Position numbers and translations under genes: made by a program | Notes under the pieces: generated by a model | Told to the model about the DNA's origin: nothing | The model's database searches: none | Seen by the model: only the letters and a program-made list of their open reading frames with translations | Shown here: piece by piece, positions 9,227 through 16,414 of the stretch | Layout: each line of letters begins with the position of its first letter | Numbering within the stretch: position 1 is the first letter of the stretch | Source of the DNA: Candidatus Mcinerneyibacteriota bacterium | Lineage (GTDB): Bacteria > Macinerneyibacteriota > Macinerneyibacteria > Macinerneyibacteriales > DSCS01 | Direction: 5' to 3' | Length of the DNA stretch: 27,210 nt | Assembly (NCBI GenBank): GCA_016937175.1 | Contig: JAFGWL010000010.1 | Coordinates: 1-27,210 of the forward strand

Positions 9227-10038
9227 CGGTGATCTGGCATAACGGACAGTTCAAAGACATCCGGGATAAAGTCCTGTCTCCGGAAAGCCCCGGCCTGCAG
9301 TTCGGAACGGGCTGTTTTACCACCATGTTCTGCTCAAGCGAGGGATGCGAGTTTTTGTCCGCCCATCTGGAGCGGCTTAAAAAAAGCCTGGGTCTTTTCA
9401 GGATGGATTTTAAAAACGAGGATTATCAGAGTCTGGCCGAAACTCTTCTGGAAAAGAACGGCTGGAAAGAAGCCCGCATGAAGATCCTCTGTGTGGAAAA
9501 TGAAGAGAAAGGGACAGATACTTTTCTTATGCCTTCGCCTGCGGGAAAAGAACCTGAACCTGTTCACCTTGTTTTGTCCGGGGAAAAGAGGGGAGACCTC
9601 TTCATCTATAAGCACAAGCTCACAAGCTATGCCTATAATGCCTACTATATGAGGGAGGCGGCCCGAAGCGGCCGGGATACCCTCTTTATAGATTACCGCT
9701 CCCATCTCCTGGAGACAGCCACTGCCAATCTCTTTTTGATCAGAGGCAATGAAATCCTCACTCCCCACCATTCTCTTCCCCTTCTCGACGGGATCATCAA
9801 AGAGGAGCTTTTAAAAGCGCAGTCGGCAGGCCCCTATCAAATCAGGGAAGAGTTCCTGACAGCGGAGGATCTTACAGAGGTCGAGGGGGCTTTTCTGACG
9901 AATTCCGTGAAAAAGATCATCCCCGTCTCCTCACTGGAAGGACGATCTTTTGACAGCGTTCGTTTTCCTGCCCTTGAGCGCTCTCTTCGGGCTATCTTAA
10001 ACGAGCGGGCCAAAACATCCTTCAAGCTCTCTTTATAG
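9223..10038 (+). CDS. pabC: Aminodeoxychorismate lyase (class IV PLP enzyme)
   Basis: Probably removes pyruvate from aminodeoxychorismate to give p-aminobenzoate. This is a class IV PLP fold-type protein of 271 aa. The likely PLP lysine is Lys132 in 'KHKLTSYAYN', and the signature 'LLETATANLFLI' follows about 35 residues later, with 'LDGIIKEELL' near 195. The fold is shared with branched-chain and D-amino-acid aminotransferases; position directly after pabA-pabB, with a four-base overlap, is what makes PabC the best call. It is the last gene of the operon, with a hairpin terminator three bases after the stop. Confidence 0.9.
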   Translation: MTVIWHNGQFKDIRDKVLSPESPGLQFGTGCFTTMFCSSEGCEFLSAHLERLKKSLGLFRMDFKNEDYQSLAETLLEKNGWKEARMKILCVENEEKGTDTFLMPSPAGKEPEPVHLVLSGEKRGDLFIYKHKLTSYAYNAYYMREAARSGRDTLFIDYRSHLLETATANLFLIRGNEILTPHHSLPLLDGIIKEELLKAQSAGPYQIREEFLTAEDLTEVEGAFLTNSVKKIIPVSSLEGRSFDSVRFPALERSLRAILNERAKTSFKLSL

Positions 10039-10040
10039 AA

Positions 10041-10068
10041 AAGAGAGGCTTGCCGTCAGGCCTCTTTT
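10041..10068 (+). terminator. Rho-independent terminator after pabC
   Basis: AGAGGC (10044-10049) pairs with GCCTCT (10060-10065) across a 10-nt loop and is followed by TTT. Flanking A and T runs can extend the stem after a small bulge. It is weaker than the purA terminator because the U tract is short. Confidence 0.6.
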
Positions 10069-10078
10069 CACCTATACT
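10050..10078 (+). promoter_or_regulatory. Candidate promoter for the TraF-like/lemA/DUF3137 unit
   Basis: TTGCCG (10050-10055), a 17-bp spacer and TATACT (10073-10078). The -35 box lies in the loop of the preceding terminator. The downstream gene has a good binding site, AAAGGAGGG at 10088-10096. Confidence 0.55.
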
Positions 10079-10102
10079 TTCAGAGATAAAGGAGGGATAA
10101 AA

Positions 10103-11578
10103 ATGAAAAAGCGACTTTCCATGATAAGTTTGATGATGATACTGTTTACAGCCTCTGTCCTGGCTTTTCCCCTGATGGGGGGGCGCTCCATGTCCATGGG
10201 AGGGACCGGTGTGGCGTCTGTTCACGATGCTACAGCGGTTTTTTGGAATCCTGCAGCGATTCCCTTTATTCCCAGAAAGACCCTGGAGGTCCAGTTTGCC
10301 TTCGGCCTGGATGTGACCCAGAATATCTCTCAATATTCTGACGAGTTTCAGATGGCTGACGATGACTATAATGCTTTTATGGCTGAAGTGGAGAACGCCA
10401 CAGGCCTGTGGGATGCTCCGGAGTATGTTGCCGATTTCAAAGCTCTTTACAATAAGTACAGCGCTATTCTTGATGAGTTCGATGACAACGGCGTGGGAGC
10501 CAATATCTCAATCGCTTCCGGGATGTTCTTTGCCATCCAGGAGTTGAAAGGCTTTCAGGTAGCCTTCGGGACAGACCTCGTCACCGACAGCCAGATCTAT
10601 ACCCGTCAGGTGGATACCAGTATCCTGCGCACTGTGCCCATGGATTATCTCTCCCGGGCCTCGATCAGGCAGAAGCTACTTGATGAAGGGTTTGTCGGGA
10701 CAGAAGCAGAACTACAGAATCAGATCGATACCATCATCACCACCATCCTTAACGAGCTTAACTCAGGCGATTCTGTCTTTGCCCCCGGAGAGTATGACGA
10801 GATTTACGATTTTCTGGTGACTCAAAGAGGAGAGGTGACCACAAGTTCTCTCTACGGGCTGGAAAACAACGGCAGTGAAGTGGCCGTAAGCGGCGTCTTC
10901 CTCAACGAATTCCTTATTTCTGTCTCCAAGGGGTTGAACCTGGGGCCTGTGGAACTGGGCGTAGGCGGTAACCTCAAGATCATCAAAGGATATAACTACA
11001 GCGACGCTCTGGTCGTCAACGATTTCAGGGATGAAAACTCTGACGATATCCTTTCGGAAAAATATGAAAACCCCCATGAAGGGCAGACCATCGGGATTGA
11101 TGTGGCGGCCTTTGCCCGTCTGGCAGGAAACCTCCGGGCCGGGCTCATGATCCGAAATCTCATCGCGGGAGAGATCTCCTGGGACGAGAAGAACGGCTTT
11201 ACCCCGCCTGCTTACAAACCCAAGACGGAAGTCAGGCTGGGAGCGGCCTATGCCCCTGTCTCCTTCCTCACGGTCACAGCCGATGCCGACCTGACCAAGG
11301 TGGACGGCGACTATTCGGACATCCGGAATATCGGCCTGGGAGCCGAAGCGCGCTTCCTCTTTGCCCGTTTCCGGAGCGGTGTGATGTTTACCCCCGATCT
11401 CGGAGATAAATTGGAATATGCCGATATGGTCTATACGGCAGGCCTCGGGCTTGATTTTTCCCTGATTAATATAGATATTTCCGCCATGATGGCTTCCGGA
11501 GACAGCGGCTTTACCATGAACCAGGATGAACTGCCCCAGCGGCTGGGTGTTGCAGCCAATGTCGGGATCAAGTTCTGA
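10103..11578 (+). CDS. TraF/OmpP1-like outer membrane beta-barrel protein
   Basis: A signal peptide covers residues 1 to about 21 and ends near VLAFP. Directly after it comes 'GGRSMSMGGTGVASV.DATAVFWNPA', the N-terminal motif shared by the OmpP1/FadL-type barrels and the so-called conjugal transfer TraF (TraF_2) family. The rest alternates polar and hydrophobic residues like beta-strands and ends in Phe (GIKF). I infer an outer-membrane beta-barrel, possibly for hydrophobic solutes. Despite the family name there is no conjugation machinery nearby. An acidic, helix-like stretch (about residues 85-130) and another at about 175-220 may be periplasmic insertions. It is first in a three-gene unit, 14 nt from lemA. 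The fold is fairly sure; the substrate is unknown. Confidence 0.75.
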   Translation: MKKRLSMISLMMILFTASVLAFPLMGGRSMSMGGTGVASVHDATAVFWNPAAIPFIPRKTLEVQFAFGLDVTQNISQYSDEFQMADDDYNAFMAEVENATGLWDAPEYVADFKALYNKYSAILDEFDDNGVGANISIASGMFFAIQELKGFQVAFGTDLVTDSQIYTRQVDTSILRTVPMDYLSRASIRQKLLDEGFVGTEAELQNQIDTIITTILNELNSGDSVFAPGEYDEIYDFLVTQRGEVTTSSLYGLENNGSEVAVSGVFLNEFLISVSKGLNLGPVELGVGGNLKIIKGYNYSDALVVNDFRDENSDDILSEKYENPHEGQTIGIDVAAFARLAGNLRAGLMIRNLIAGEISWDEKNGFTPPAYKPKTEVRLGAAYAPVSFLTVTADADLTKVDGDYSDIRNIGLGAEARFLFARFRSGVMFTPDLGDKLEYADMVYTAGLGLDFSLINIDISAMMASGDSGFTMNQDELPQRLGVAANVGIKF

Positions 11579-11592
11579 GAAAAGGAGAGATT

Positions 11593-12156
11593 ATGCCAGC
11601 ACTACTTTTAATCGGCCTTCTTGCCTTCTTCTTTGTGATTATCCCCATCATCATCTACAACGGGTTGATCCATAAACGCAATATGGTGGACAACGCCTTT
11701 GCGTCCATCGATGCCATGTTGAAAAAACGCTACGACCTGATCCCCAACCTGGTCAACACGGTCAAGACCTATATGACCCATGAAAAAGAGACATTGACTA
11801 AGATCACCGAGCTCCGCGCCAAAGCCCTGGATAACCGCGATCCGGATACCCAGGCCAAGGTGGATCAGGAGATGACCGGGCTCATGCGCTCCATCATGGT
11901 GGCTGTGGAGAACTATCCCCAGCTGAAGGCCAATGAGAACTTCATGCAGCTTCAGGCCTCTCTCAACAACATTGAGGAACAGATAGCAGCAGCCCGCCGC
12001 GCCTACAATGCTGCTGTTACTTCCTACAATACAGCCATCCAGATCTTCCCCAACAGCATCATCGCCGGCATGAAGCATTTTACCCCGCGCGAACTCTTCG
12101 TGATCCCAGCTGAAGAAAGACAGAATGTGGATGTGGGGAACCTCTTTAAAAGCTGA
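11593..12156 (+). CDS. lemA: LemA family protein
   Basis: LemA-family membrane-anchored helical protein of unknown biochemical role, normal length (187 aa). One N-terminal membrane helix (about residues 3-22) is followed by the conserved 'IYNGLIHKRNMVDNAFASID' and 'LKKRYDLIPNLV.TVK' segments and by long helices ending in 'ARRAYNAAVT.YN'. AAGGAG at 11582-11587 serves the ATG at 11593. The next gene follows after 2 nt and encodes DUF3137, a frequent LemA neighbour in many bacteria. The pair is often assumed to act together at the envelope; this is known as a genomic association and not as a mechanism. Confidence 0.95.
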   Translation: MPALLLIGLLAFFFVIIPIIIYNGLIHKRNMVDNAFASIDAMLKKRYDLIPNLVNTVKTYMTHEKETLTKITELRAKALDNRDPDTQAKVDQEMTGLMRSIMVAVENYPQLKANENFMQLQASLNNIEEQIAAARRAYNAAVTSYNTAIQIFPNSIIAGMKHFTPRELFVIPAEERQNVDVGNLFKS

Positions 12157-12158
12157 CC

Positions 12159-13139
12159 ATGGGACAGACAGAAAAAAATAATCCTTTCCTGGACGGGGCG
12201 CTAGACCCCGTCCTGGAACAACTTGAACAACAGCGCCTTTTTATCAAAAGGAAGTATTTCCATCCTCTCACAGCTCTTTTTATCCTGGCCGGGATATTTC
12301 TCGTCATGTACCTGACCAGGCAGAATATCAAAATATTGCTGGCGCCGGCGATCCTGTCCTTTCTCGGGGGAATCGTCTATACGGCTCTGGCGCAGAAACC
12401 TCTGAGCGAGTATAAGAACGCCTACAAAAGTGAAGTCATCAAAGGGCTCATCGACCGCATTCATCCGGGACTCTCCTATCAGCCTTCTCTCTGTATCCCC
12501 GAATCCCGCTTTATGGCCAGCGGCCTGTTCCTCAAAACACCTGACCGTTACCGGGGGGAGGATATGGTCTCGGGAATGGTGGGAAAGACACAACTCACCT
12601 TTTCGGAGATCAGAGCCCAGTACAAGACAGAGACCACAGACAGCAGAGGTAACAGACGCACCCAGTGGCATGATATCTTCCGGGGGATCTTTATCATCGC
12701 CGACTTCAACAAACCCTTCAAGACAAGGACTCTGGTCCTTCCCGATACAGCCGAGAAGATCTTCGGCTCTCTCTTCGGAAACACCCTTCAGAAGTGGAAT
12801 AAAGGAAGAGGAGACCTCATCAAGCTGGAAAATGTCGAGTTTGAAAAGGAGTTTGTGGTCTACGGACAGGATCAGGTGGAGTCCCGCTATATCCTGACTC
12901 CCGACCTCATGGAGCGGATCCTGAACTTCCGCCACAAGACAGGGAAGCCCGTGTATATCTCCTTTCTGGACAACAGCATGTTCGTGGCCCTCTCCCAGGC
13001 CAGGGACCTTTTCGAACCCTCCATGGGGCGCTCTCTTCTGGATACAGCACCGCTGGAATCCTATTATGAGATTTTGAAATTGGTCATCGGGATCGTGGAG
13101 GATTTCAACCTGAATACCCGGATCTGGGGCAAAGCGTAG
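12159..13139 (+). CDS. DUF3137 family membrane protein
   Basis: Uncharacterised family, 326 aa. Two adjacent membrane helices occupy about residues 38-56 and 60-80, followed by a large soluble domain. The conserved DUF3137 features are visible: a 'FRGIFIIADFNKPF' strand-turn (about 168-181), 'FEKEFVVYGQDQVESRYILTPDLMERI' (about 226-252) and 'ISFLDNSMFVAL' (about 265-276). The start lies 2 nt after lemA with no strong binding site of its own, so translation probably depends on coupling to lemA. It is the last gene of its unit. I see no clear terminator before the tyrS promoter. Confidence 0.85.
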   Translation: MGQTEKNNPFLDGALDPVLEQLEQQRLFIKRKYFHPLTALFILAGIFLVMYLTRQNIKILLAPAILSFLGGIVYTALAQKPLSEYKNAYKSEVIKGLIDRIHPGLSYQPSLCIPESRFMASGLFLKTPDRYRGEDMVSGMVGKTQLTFSEIRAQYKTETTDSRGNRRTQWHDIFRGIFIIADFNKPFKTRTLVLPDTAEKIFGSLFGNTLQKWNKGRGDLIKLENVEFEKEFVVYGQDQVESRYILTPDLMERILNFRHKTGKPVYISFLDNSMFVALSQARDLFEPSMGRSLLDTAPLESYYEILKLVIGIVEDFNLNTRIWGKA

Positions 13140-13174
13140 TCCCCTCTGCAGCAGGCGCCTACCTTTCTAAATCC

Positions 13175-13202
13175 TTGACTTTACCCACCCTGTATTTACA
13201 AT
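13175..13202 (+). promoter_or_regulatory. Sigma70-like promoter for the tyrS operon
   Basis: TTGACT (13175-13180), a 16-bp spacer and TACAAT (13197-13202). The leader to the ATG at 13229 is only about 20 nt, leaving no room for a T-box or other riboswitch. GAGGTGAT (13218-13225) is the ribosome binding site. Confidence 0.65.
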
Positions 13203-13228
13203 AAGGGCATAATCAGCGAGGTGATAAT

Positions 13229-14461
13229 ATGCAGAATGTCTATGATACGCTCAAAGCGCGGGGCTTTATTGAAAATGTGACGGATGAAGAGGCCGTCAAA
13301 GCCCTGTTGAACGAACCCCGTGTCTGTTATACCGGATTCGATCCCACAGGGGATTCTCTCCATGTAGGCCATCTCCTGCCGATTATGGCCCTCATGCATA
13401 TGGAGCGGGCCGGACATAAGCCCATCGCCCTTCTGGGCGGGGGGACGGCAATGATAGGAGACCCCAGCGGCAAGACGGAGATGCGGCAAATGATCACCGC
13501 CGGGACAATAGAAGCCAACAAAGAAGCTATGAAGAAGCAGATCGGACACTATTTGGACGTGGAAGGGGGGAAGAGCTTGGTGCTGGACAACGCCCGGTGG
13601 CTTCTTCCGCTCAACTATATCGAATTTTTACGCGAGATCGGCCGCCATTTCAGTGTCAACCGGATGCTCGCAGCCGAAGCTTATAAACAGCGCCTGGAAA
13701 GAGGGCTTTCTTTTATCGAGTTCAACTACCAGATCCTCCAGGCTTTTGATTTTCTTACCCTCTACCGCTCCCACGGCTGTCTCCTCCAGATGGGAGGAAA
13801 TGACCAATGGGGGAACATCCTTGCCGGTGAAGACCTGGTCAGGCGCCTTGAAGGGAAAGAGGTCCATGCTTTTACCTACCCGCTTCTCACAACAGCTGAC
13901 GGCAAAAAGATGGGGAAGACCGAAAAGGGAGCTGTCTGGCTTTCTTCGGAAAAACTGTCCCCTTACGAATATTTTCAGTTCTGGCGCAATGTGGAGGACA
14001 GCCAGGTCATCAAGCTGCTCAAACTCTTCACCTTCCTTCCTCTGAAAGAGATCTCCGAGATGGAAGAGTGGACTGACTCCAGGATCAATAAAGCCAAAGA
14101 GCGCCTGGCCTATGAAGCCACTGTGATCACCCACGGAGAAGAGGAAGCTCGGAAAGCCCTTGAAGCCACCAAGGCTGTCTTTGCCGGGGCCGGAGCCAGC
14201 AATGAAGCGCTTCCCGGAACGGAGATCAAGGAAGAGGATTTAAACGTGCGCAATTGGGATGCTGCCTCCTTTCTGGCAGAACTGGGCTTCTCCCCGTCGA
14301 AGTCGGAAGCTAAAAGGCTTATCAAACAGGGGGGTGTGAGTTTCAACGGAGAGAAGGTGAGTGACTTTGCCATGGCTGTGACAGAGGCCTGTTTCGATGA
14401 AAACAAAGAGTGCCTTATCAAGATGGGAAAGAAGACCTTTTTCAAGGTGGTCTTGAAGTAA
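13229..14461 (+). CDS. tyrS: Tyrosyl-tRNA synthetase
   Basis: Class I aminoacyl-tRNA synthetase that charges tRNA-Tyr, releasing AMP and pyrophosphate. The HIGH-type motif is HVGHL (residues 45-49), and the KMSKS-type motif is KMGKT (227-231), the form common in bacterial TyrRS. 'YTGFDPTGDSLH' and 'QMGGNDQWGN' are the tyrosine-pocket segments. An S4 RNA-binding domain forms the C-terminus (about 345-410). At 410 aa it has the usual length. The GAGGTGAT site and the promoter just upstream fix the start. The next gene, a pyrophosphatase, begins 8 nt after the stop. Confidence 0.99.
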   Translation: MQNVYDTLKARGFIENVTDEEAVKALLNEPRVCYTGFDPTGDSLHVGHLLPIMALMHMERAGHKPIALLGGGTAMIGDPSGKTEMRQMITAGTIEANKEAMKKQIGHYLDVEGGKSLVLDNARWLLPLNYIEFLREIGRHFSVNRMLAAEAYKQRLERGLSFIEFNYQILQAFDFLTLYRSHGCLLQMGGNDQWGNILAGEDLVRRLEGKEVHAFTYPLLTTADGKKMGKTEKGAVWLSSEKLSPYEYFQFWRNVEDSQVIKLLKLFTFLPLKEISEMEEWTDSRINKAKERLAYEATVITHGEEEARKALEATKAVFAGAGASNEALPGTEIKEEDLNVRNWDAASFLAELGFSPSKSEAKRLIKQGGVSFNGEKVSDFAMAVTEACFDENKECLIKMGKKTFFKVVLK

Positions 14462-14465
14462 GGAG
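14460..14465 (+). promoter_or_regulatory. Ribosome binding site deciding the 14470 start
   Basis: AAGGAG overlaps the tyrS stop codon and is 4 nt from the ATG at 14470. An in-frame start at 14410 inside tyrS lacks such a site and would add residues not found in the family. Confidence 0.55.
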
Positions 14466-14469
14466 AAGG

Positions 14470-16125
14470 ATGATCCGCCAGAAGGTGACCTACATCATCG
14501 GGCACAGGAACCCCGACACCGATTCTGTGGTCTCGGCCATGGCCTATGCCGTCTTTAAGAGCCGGACAGAAGAGGGGGTTTTTATCCCGGCCCGGGCCGG
14601 AAAACTCAATCCCCAGACGGAATATATCCTCAACAGACTTGGTTTGACCCCTCCTGAATTTATCAGCGACCTGATCCCCAAAGTGGATTTTTTTATGACC
14701 TCCCCGGCGGATACCCTGGCCGATGACACTTCTCTCTGGGAGGCGCTGCAGGAATTGGAGAAGACAGGGCATAAGATGCTTCCCGTTGTCGGTTCCGACG
14801 GCACCTACAAGGGAGCGCTTCACTATAACGCCTTTGCGCGGAATATGATGCAATACATCTCCCCGGACCGGGCCACAAGGGTTCCCACAAGCTTGAGGTA
14901 TCTGGCAGAAGCCCTTCAGGCGGAAGTGGTCCTGGAGAAGGAGAGAGACGTTATTTTTAAGTCCCGGATGCTGGTAGCCGCCATGGAAAAAGAAGCTTTT
15001 CGCGCCTATCTGGACAAAGAGAAGCCGGAAGAGGCGGTCGTCATCGTCGGGAACCGCCGTGATATCCAGGCTCTTTCCATCGAACGGGGAGTGAGAGTCC
15101 TCATCATTACCGGCGGAAAAGCGCTGGATGCCGACCTCACAGAAGAGGCCCGTAAAAAGAAGGTATCGGTCCTCGTCTCTCCCTACGGCACAGCCCGGAC
15201 CTCATGGCTGGCCATGTATTCTTCTCCGGTAGAAAGCGCAGCCGATTTCTCCCTGGAGCCGGTAAAGATGCGTGACCCGATCCGGAAGATCAAGGAGCGG
15301 CTGAACAGGTCCGTTTCCCGCTGCCTGCCCGTGACCGACGAGGAAAACCGCCTGATCGGGGTCCTCTCCCAGGGGGATATTCTCAGAGAACCTCATATCG
15401 AACTCATTCTCGTCGACCATAATGAATCGGGCCAGGCTGTGGAAGGGGTAGAACACTATCGGATACGCGAGATCATCGATCATCACCGCCTGGGCAATAT
15501 GCATACAGACGACCCCATTACCTTTATCAACAGACCTGTCGGAGCGACAGCCACATTGATCGCTTCACTCTTTTTCCGGGAGGGGGTCTCTCCGGACGAA
15601 AAGACTGCTGCGCTTTTACTAGCCGGGATCCTCTCGGATACGGTCATCCTCCAATCAGCGACGACGACAGACGAGGACCGCACTGTTGCGGCATCCCTGG
15701 CGGAGATCTGCGGGCTCTCTGTAGAGGCATTCGGGCAGGAGATCATGAAGGCCTCCTCCCGCTTGGAGGGACGAAGCTGCGATGAGATCCTTGATGCCGA
15801 CCTGAAATATTATCAGGCAGGGGAGATACGCTTTTCCGTAAGCCAGGCGGAGGTCATCTCTACCCCGAATCTTCTGCGCCGTAAGGAGGAGATGCAGAAA
15901 CGTCTGGAAGAGCGGTGCCGCCGTGACGGCCTGCTTTTCAGCGCCCTTATGGTGACAGATATCGTGGCTTTGAACAGCTATCTTATGATTGCCGGGGACC
16001 CTCTTCTCATAGGGATGATCGGCTACCCCTTTGCAGAAGAGGGGGTCTTTTCACTCAAAGGGATTCTGTCACGCAAAAAACAGTTGGTCCCCTACCTGAT
16101 GGAACTGGTCAAAAAATATGGATAA
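14470..16125 (+). CDS. ppaC: Family II (Mn-dependent) inorganic pyrophosphatase with CBS-DRTGG-CBS insert
   Basis: DHH-family cytosolic pyrophosphatase that hydrolyses PPi to phosphate. N-terminal 'GHRNPDTDS' supplies metal ligands His12, Asp16 and Asp18. DHN (316-318), DHHR (337-340) and the C-terminal substrate-binding SRKK (534-537) complete the active site. Between the first motif and DHN lies a ~240-residue regulatory insert: a CBS domain (about 70-125), a DRTGG domain (about 130-240, with 'VRVLIITGG') and a second CBS domain (about 250-305). In characterised CBS-PPases this insert binds adenine nucleotides and diadenosine polyphosphates that tune activity; I infer the same here. At 551 aa it fits that subclass. 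It follows tyrS by 8 nt and overlaps the next gene by 8 nt. Confidence 0.95.
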   Translation: MIRQKVTYIIGHRNPDTDSVVSAMAYAVFKSRTEEGVFIPARAGKLNPQTEYILNRLGLTPPEFISDLIPKVDFFMTSPADTLADDTSLWEALQELEKTGHKMLPVVGSDGTYKGALHYNAFARNMMQYISPDRATRVPTSLRYLAEALQAEVVLEKERDVIFKSRMLVAAMEKEAFRAYLDKEKPEEAVVIVGNRRDIQALSIERGVRVLIITGGKALDADLTEEARKKKVSVLVSPYGTARTSWLAMYSSPVESAADFSLEPVKMRDPIRKIKERLNRSVSRCLPVTDEENRLIGVLSQGDILREPHIELILVDHNESGQAVEGVEHYRIREIIDHHRLGNMHTDDPITFINRPVGATATLIASLFFREGVSPDEKTAALLLAGILSDTVILQSATTTDEDRTVAASLAEICGLSVEAFGQEIMKASSRLEGRSCDEILDADLKYYQAGEIRFSVSQAEVISTPNLLRRKEEMQKRLEERCRRDGLLFSALMVTDIVALNSYLMIAGDPLLIGMIGYPFAEEGVFSLKGILSRKKQLVPYLMELVKKYG

Positions 16126-16414
16126 GCATGACCGCCTTCTTCTCCTTCATCTCCTCATACCCGGAGCTCTTCATTGGCGTTACGGGGAGTATGCCTACGG
16201 GCTTATGACCTTTCTGATTGTCCTGGGAGGGACCTGGCTCATGGTGAAAAAGTTTATGTCTCTTCTTCCCCGGCTCCTGCATGTCTCTCCGGAGAATGCT
16301 GCAGGCCTTCTGCCCCCGCTTCTTGCGCTGGCCGGTATTGCCGTTGTGATAAACCTTATCCTAGCCCTGTCAGTCTATCATATTACCCAAAAGATAAAAA
16401 CGGAGGTGACCTGA
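16118..16414 (+). CDS. Small two-helix membrane protein, unknown function
   Basis: I do not recognise this 98-aa protein. It shows a Leu-rich start (LLLLHLLIPGALHW), a helix at about residues 27-44, a short loop with 'RLLHVSPENAAG', and a second helix at about 68-90, ending in a charged tail. The 'IPGALHWRYGEYAYGLMTF' stretch recalls the Pro-Gly-x-x-His/Gln...Gly turn of TM2-type small membrane proteins, but this is a weak resemblance. It is likely real: it fills the space between two operon genes exactly, overlapping the pyrophosphatase by 8 nt and the deaminase start by 1 nt. It has no strong binding site of its own, so translational coupling is likely. Confidence 0.7.
   Translation: MDKHDRLLLLHLLIPGALHWRYGEYAYGLMTFLIVLGGTWLMVKKFMSLLPRLLHVSPENAAGLLPPLLALAGIAVVINLILALSVYHITQKIKTEVT
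16402..16409 (+). promoter_or_regulatory. Ribosome binding site deciding the 16414 start
   Basis: GGAGGTGA lies within the last codons of the small membrane protein, 4 nt before the ATG at 16414. It rules out a longer frame that starts inside the upstream genes. Confidence 0.7.

Noticed and set aside
10103-11578. Evidence of conjugation from the TraF-like label
   Set aside because: No relaxase, type IV secretion or other transfer gene is nearby; the name reflects a family label on a beta-barrel protein.
12201-12935. 244-codon minus-strand frame opposite the DUF3137 gene
   Set aside because: It is antisense to a gene with family motifs and shows no protein-like features of its own.
13140-13228. 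Possible T-box leader before tyrS
   Set aside because: The promoter leaves only about 20 nt of leader, far too short for a T-box.
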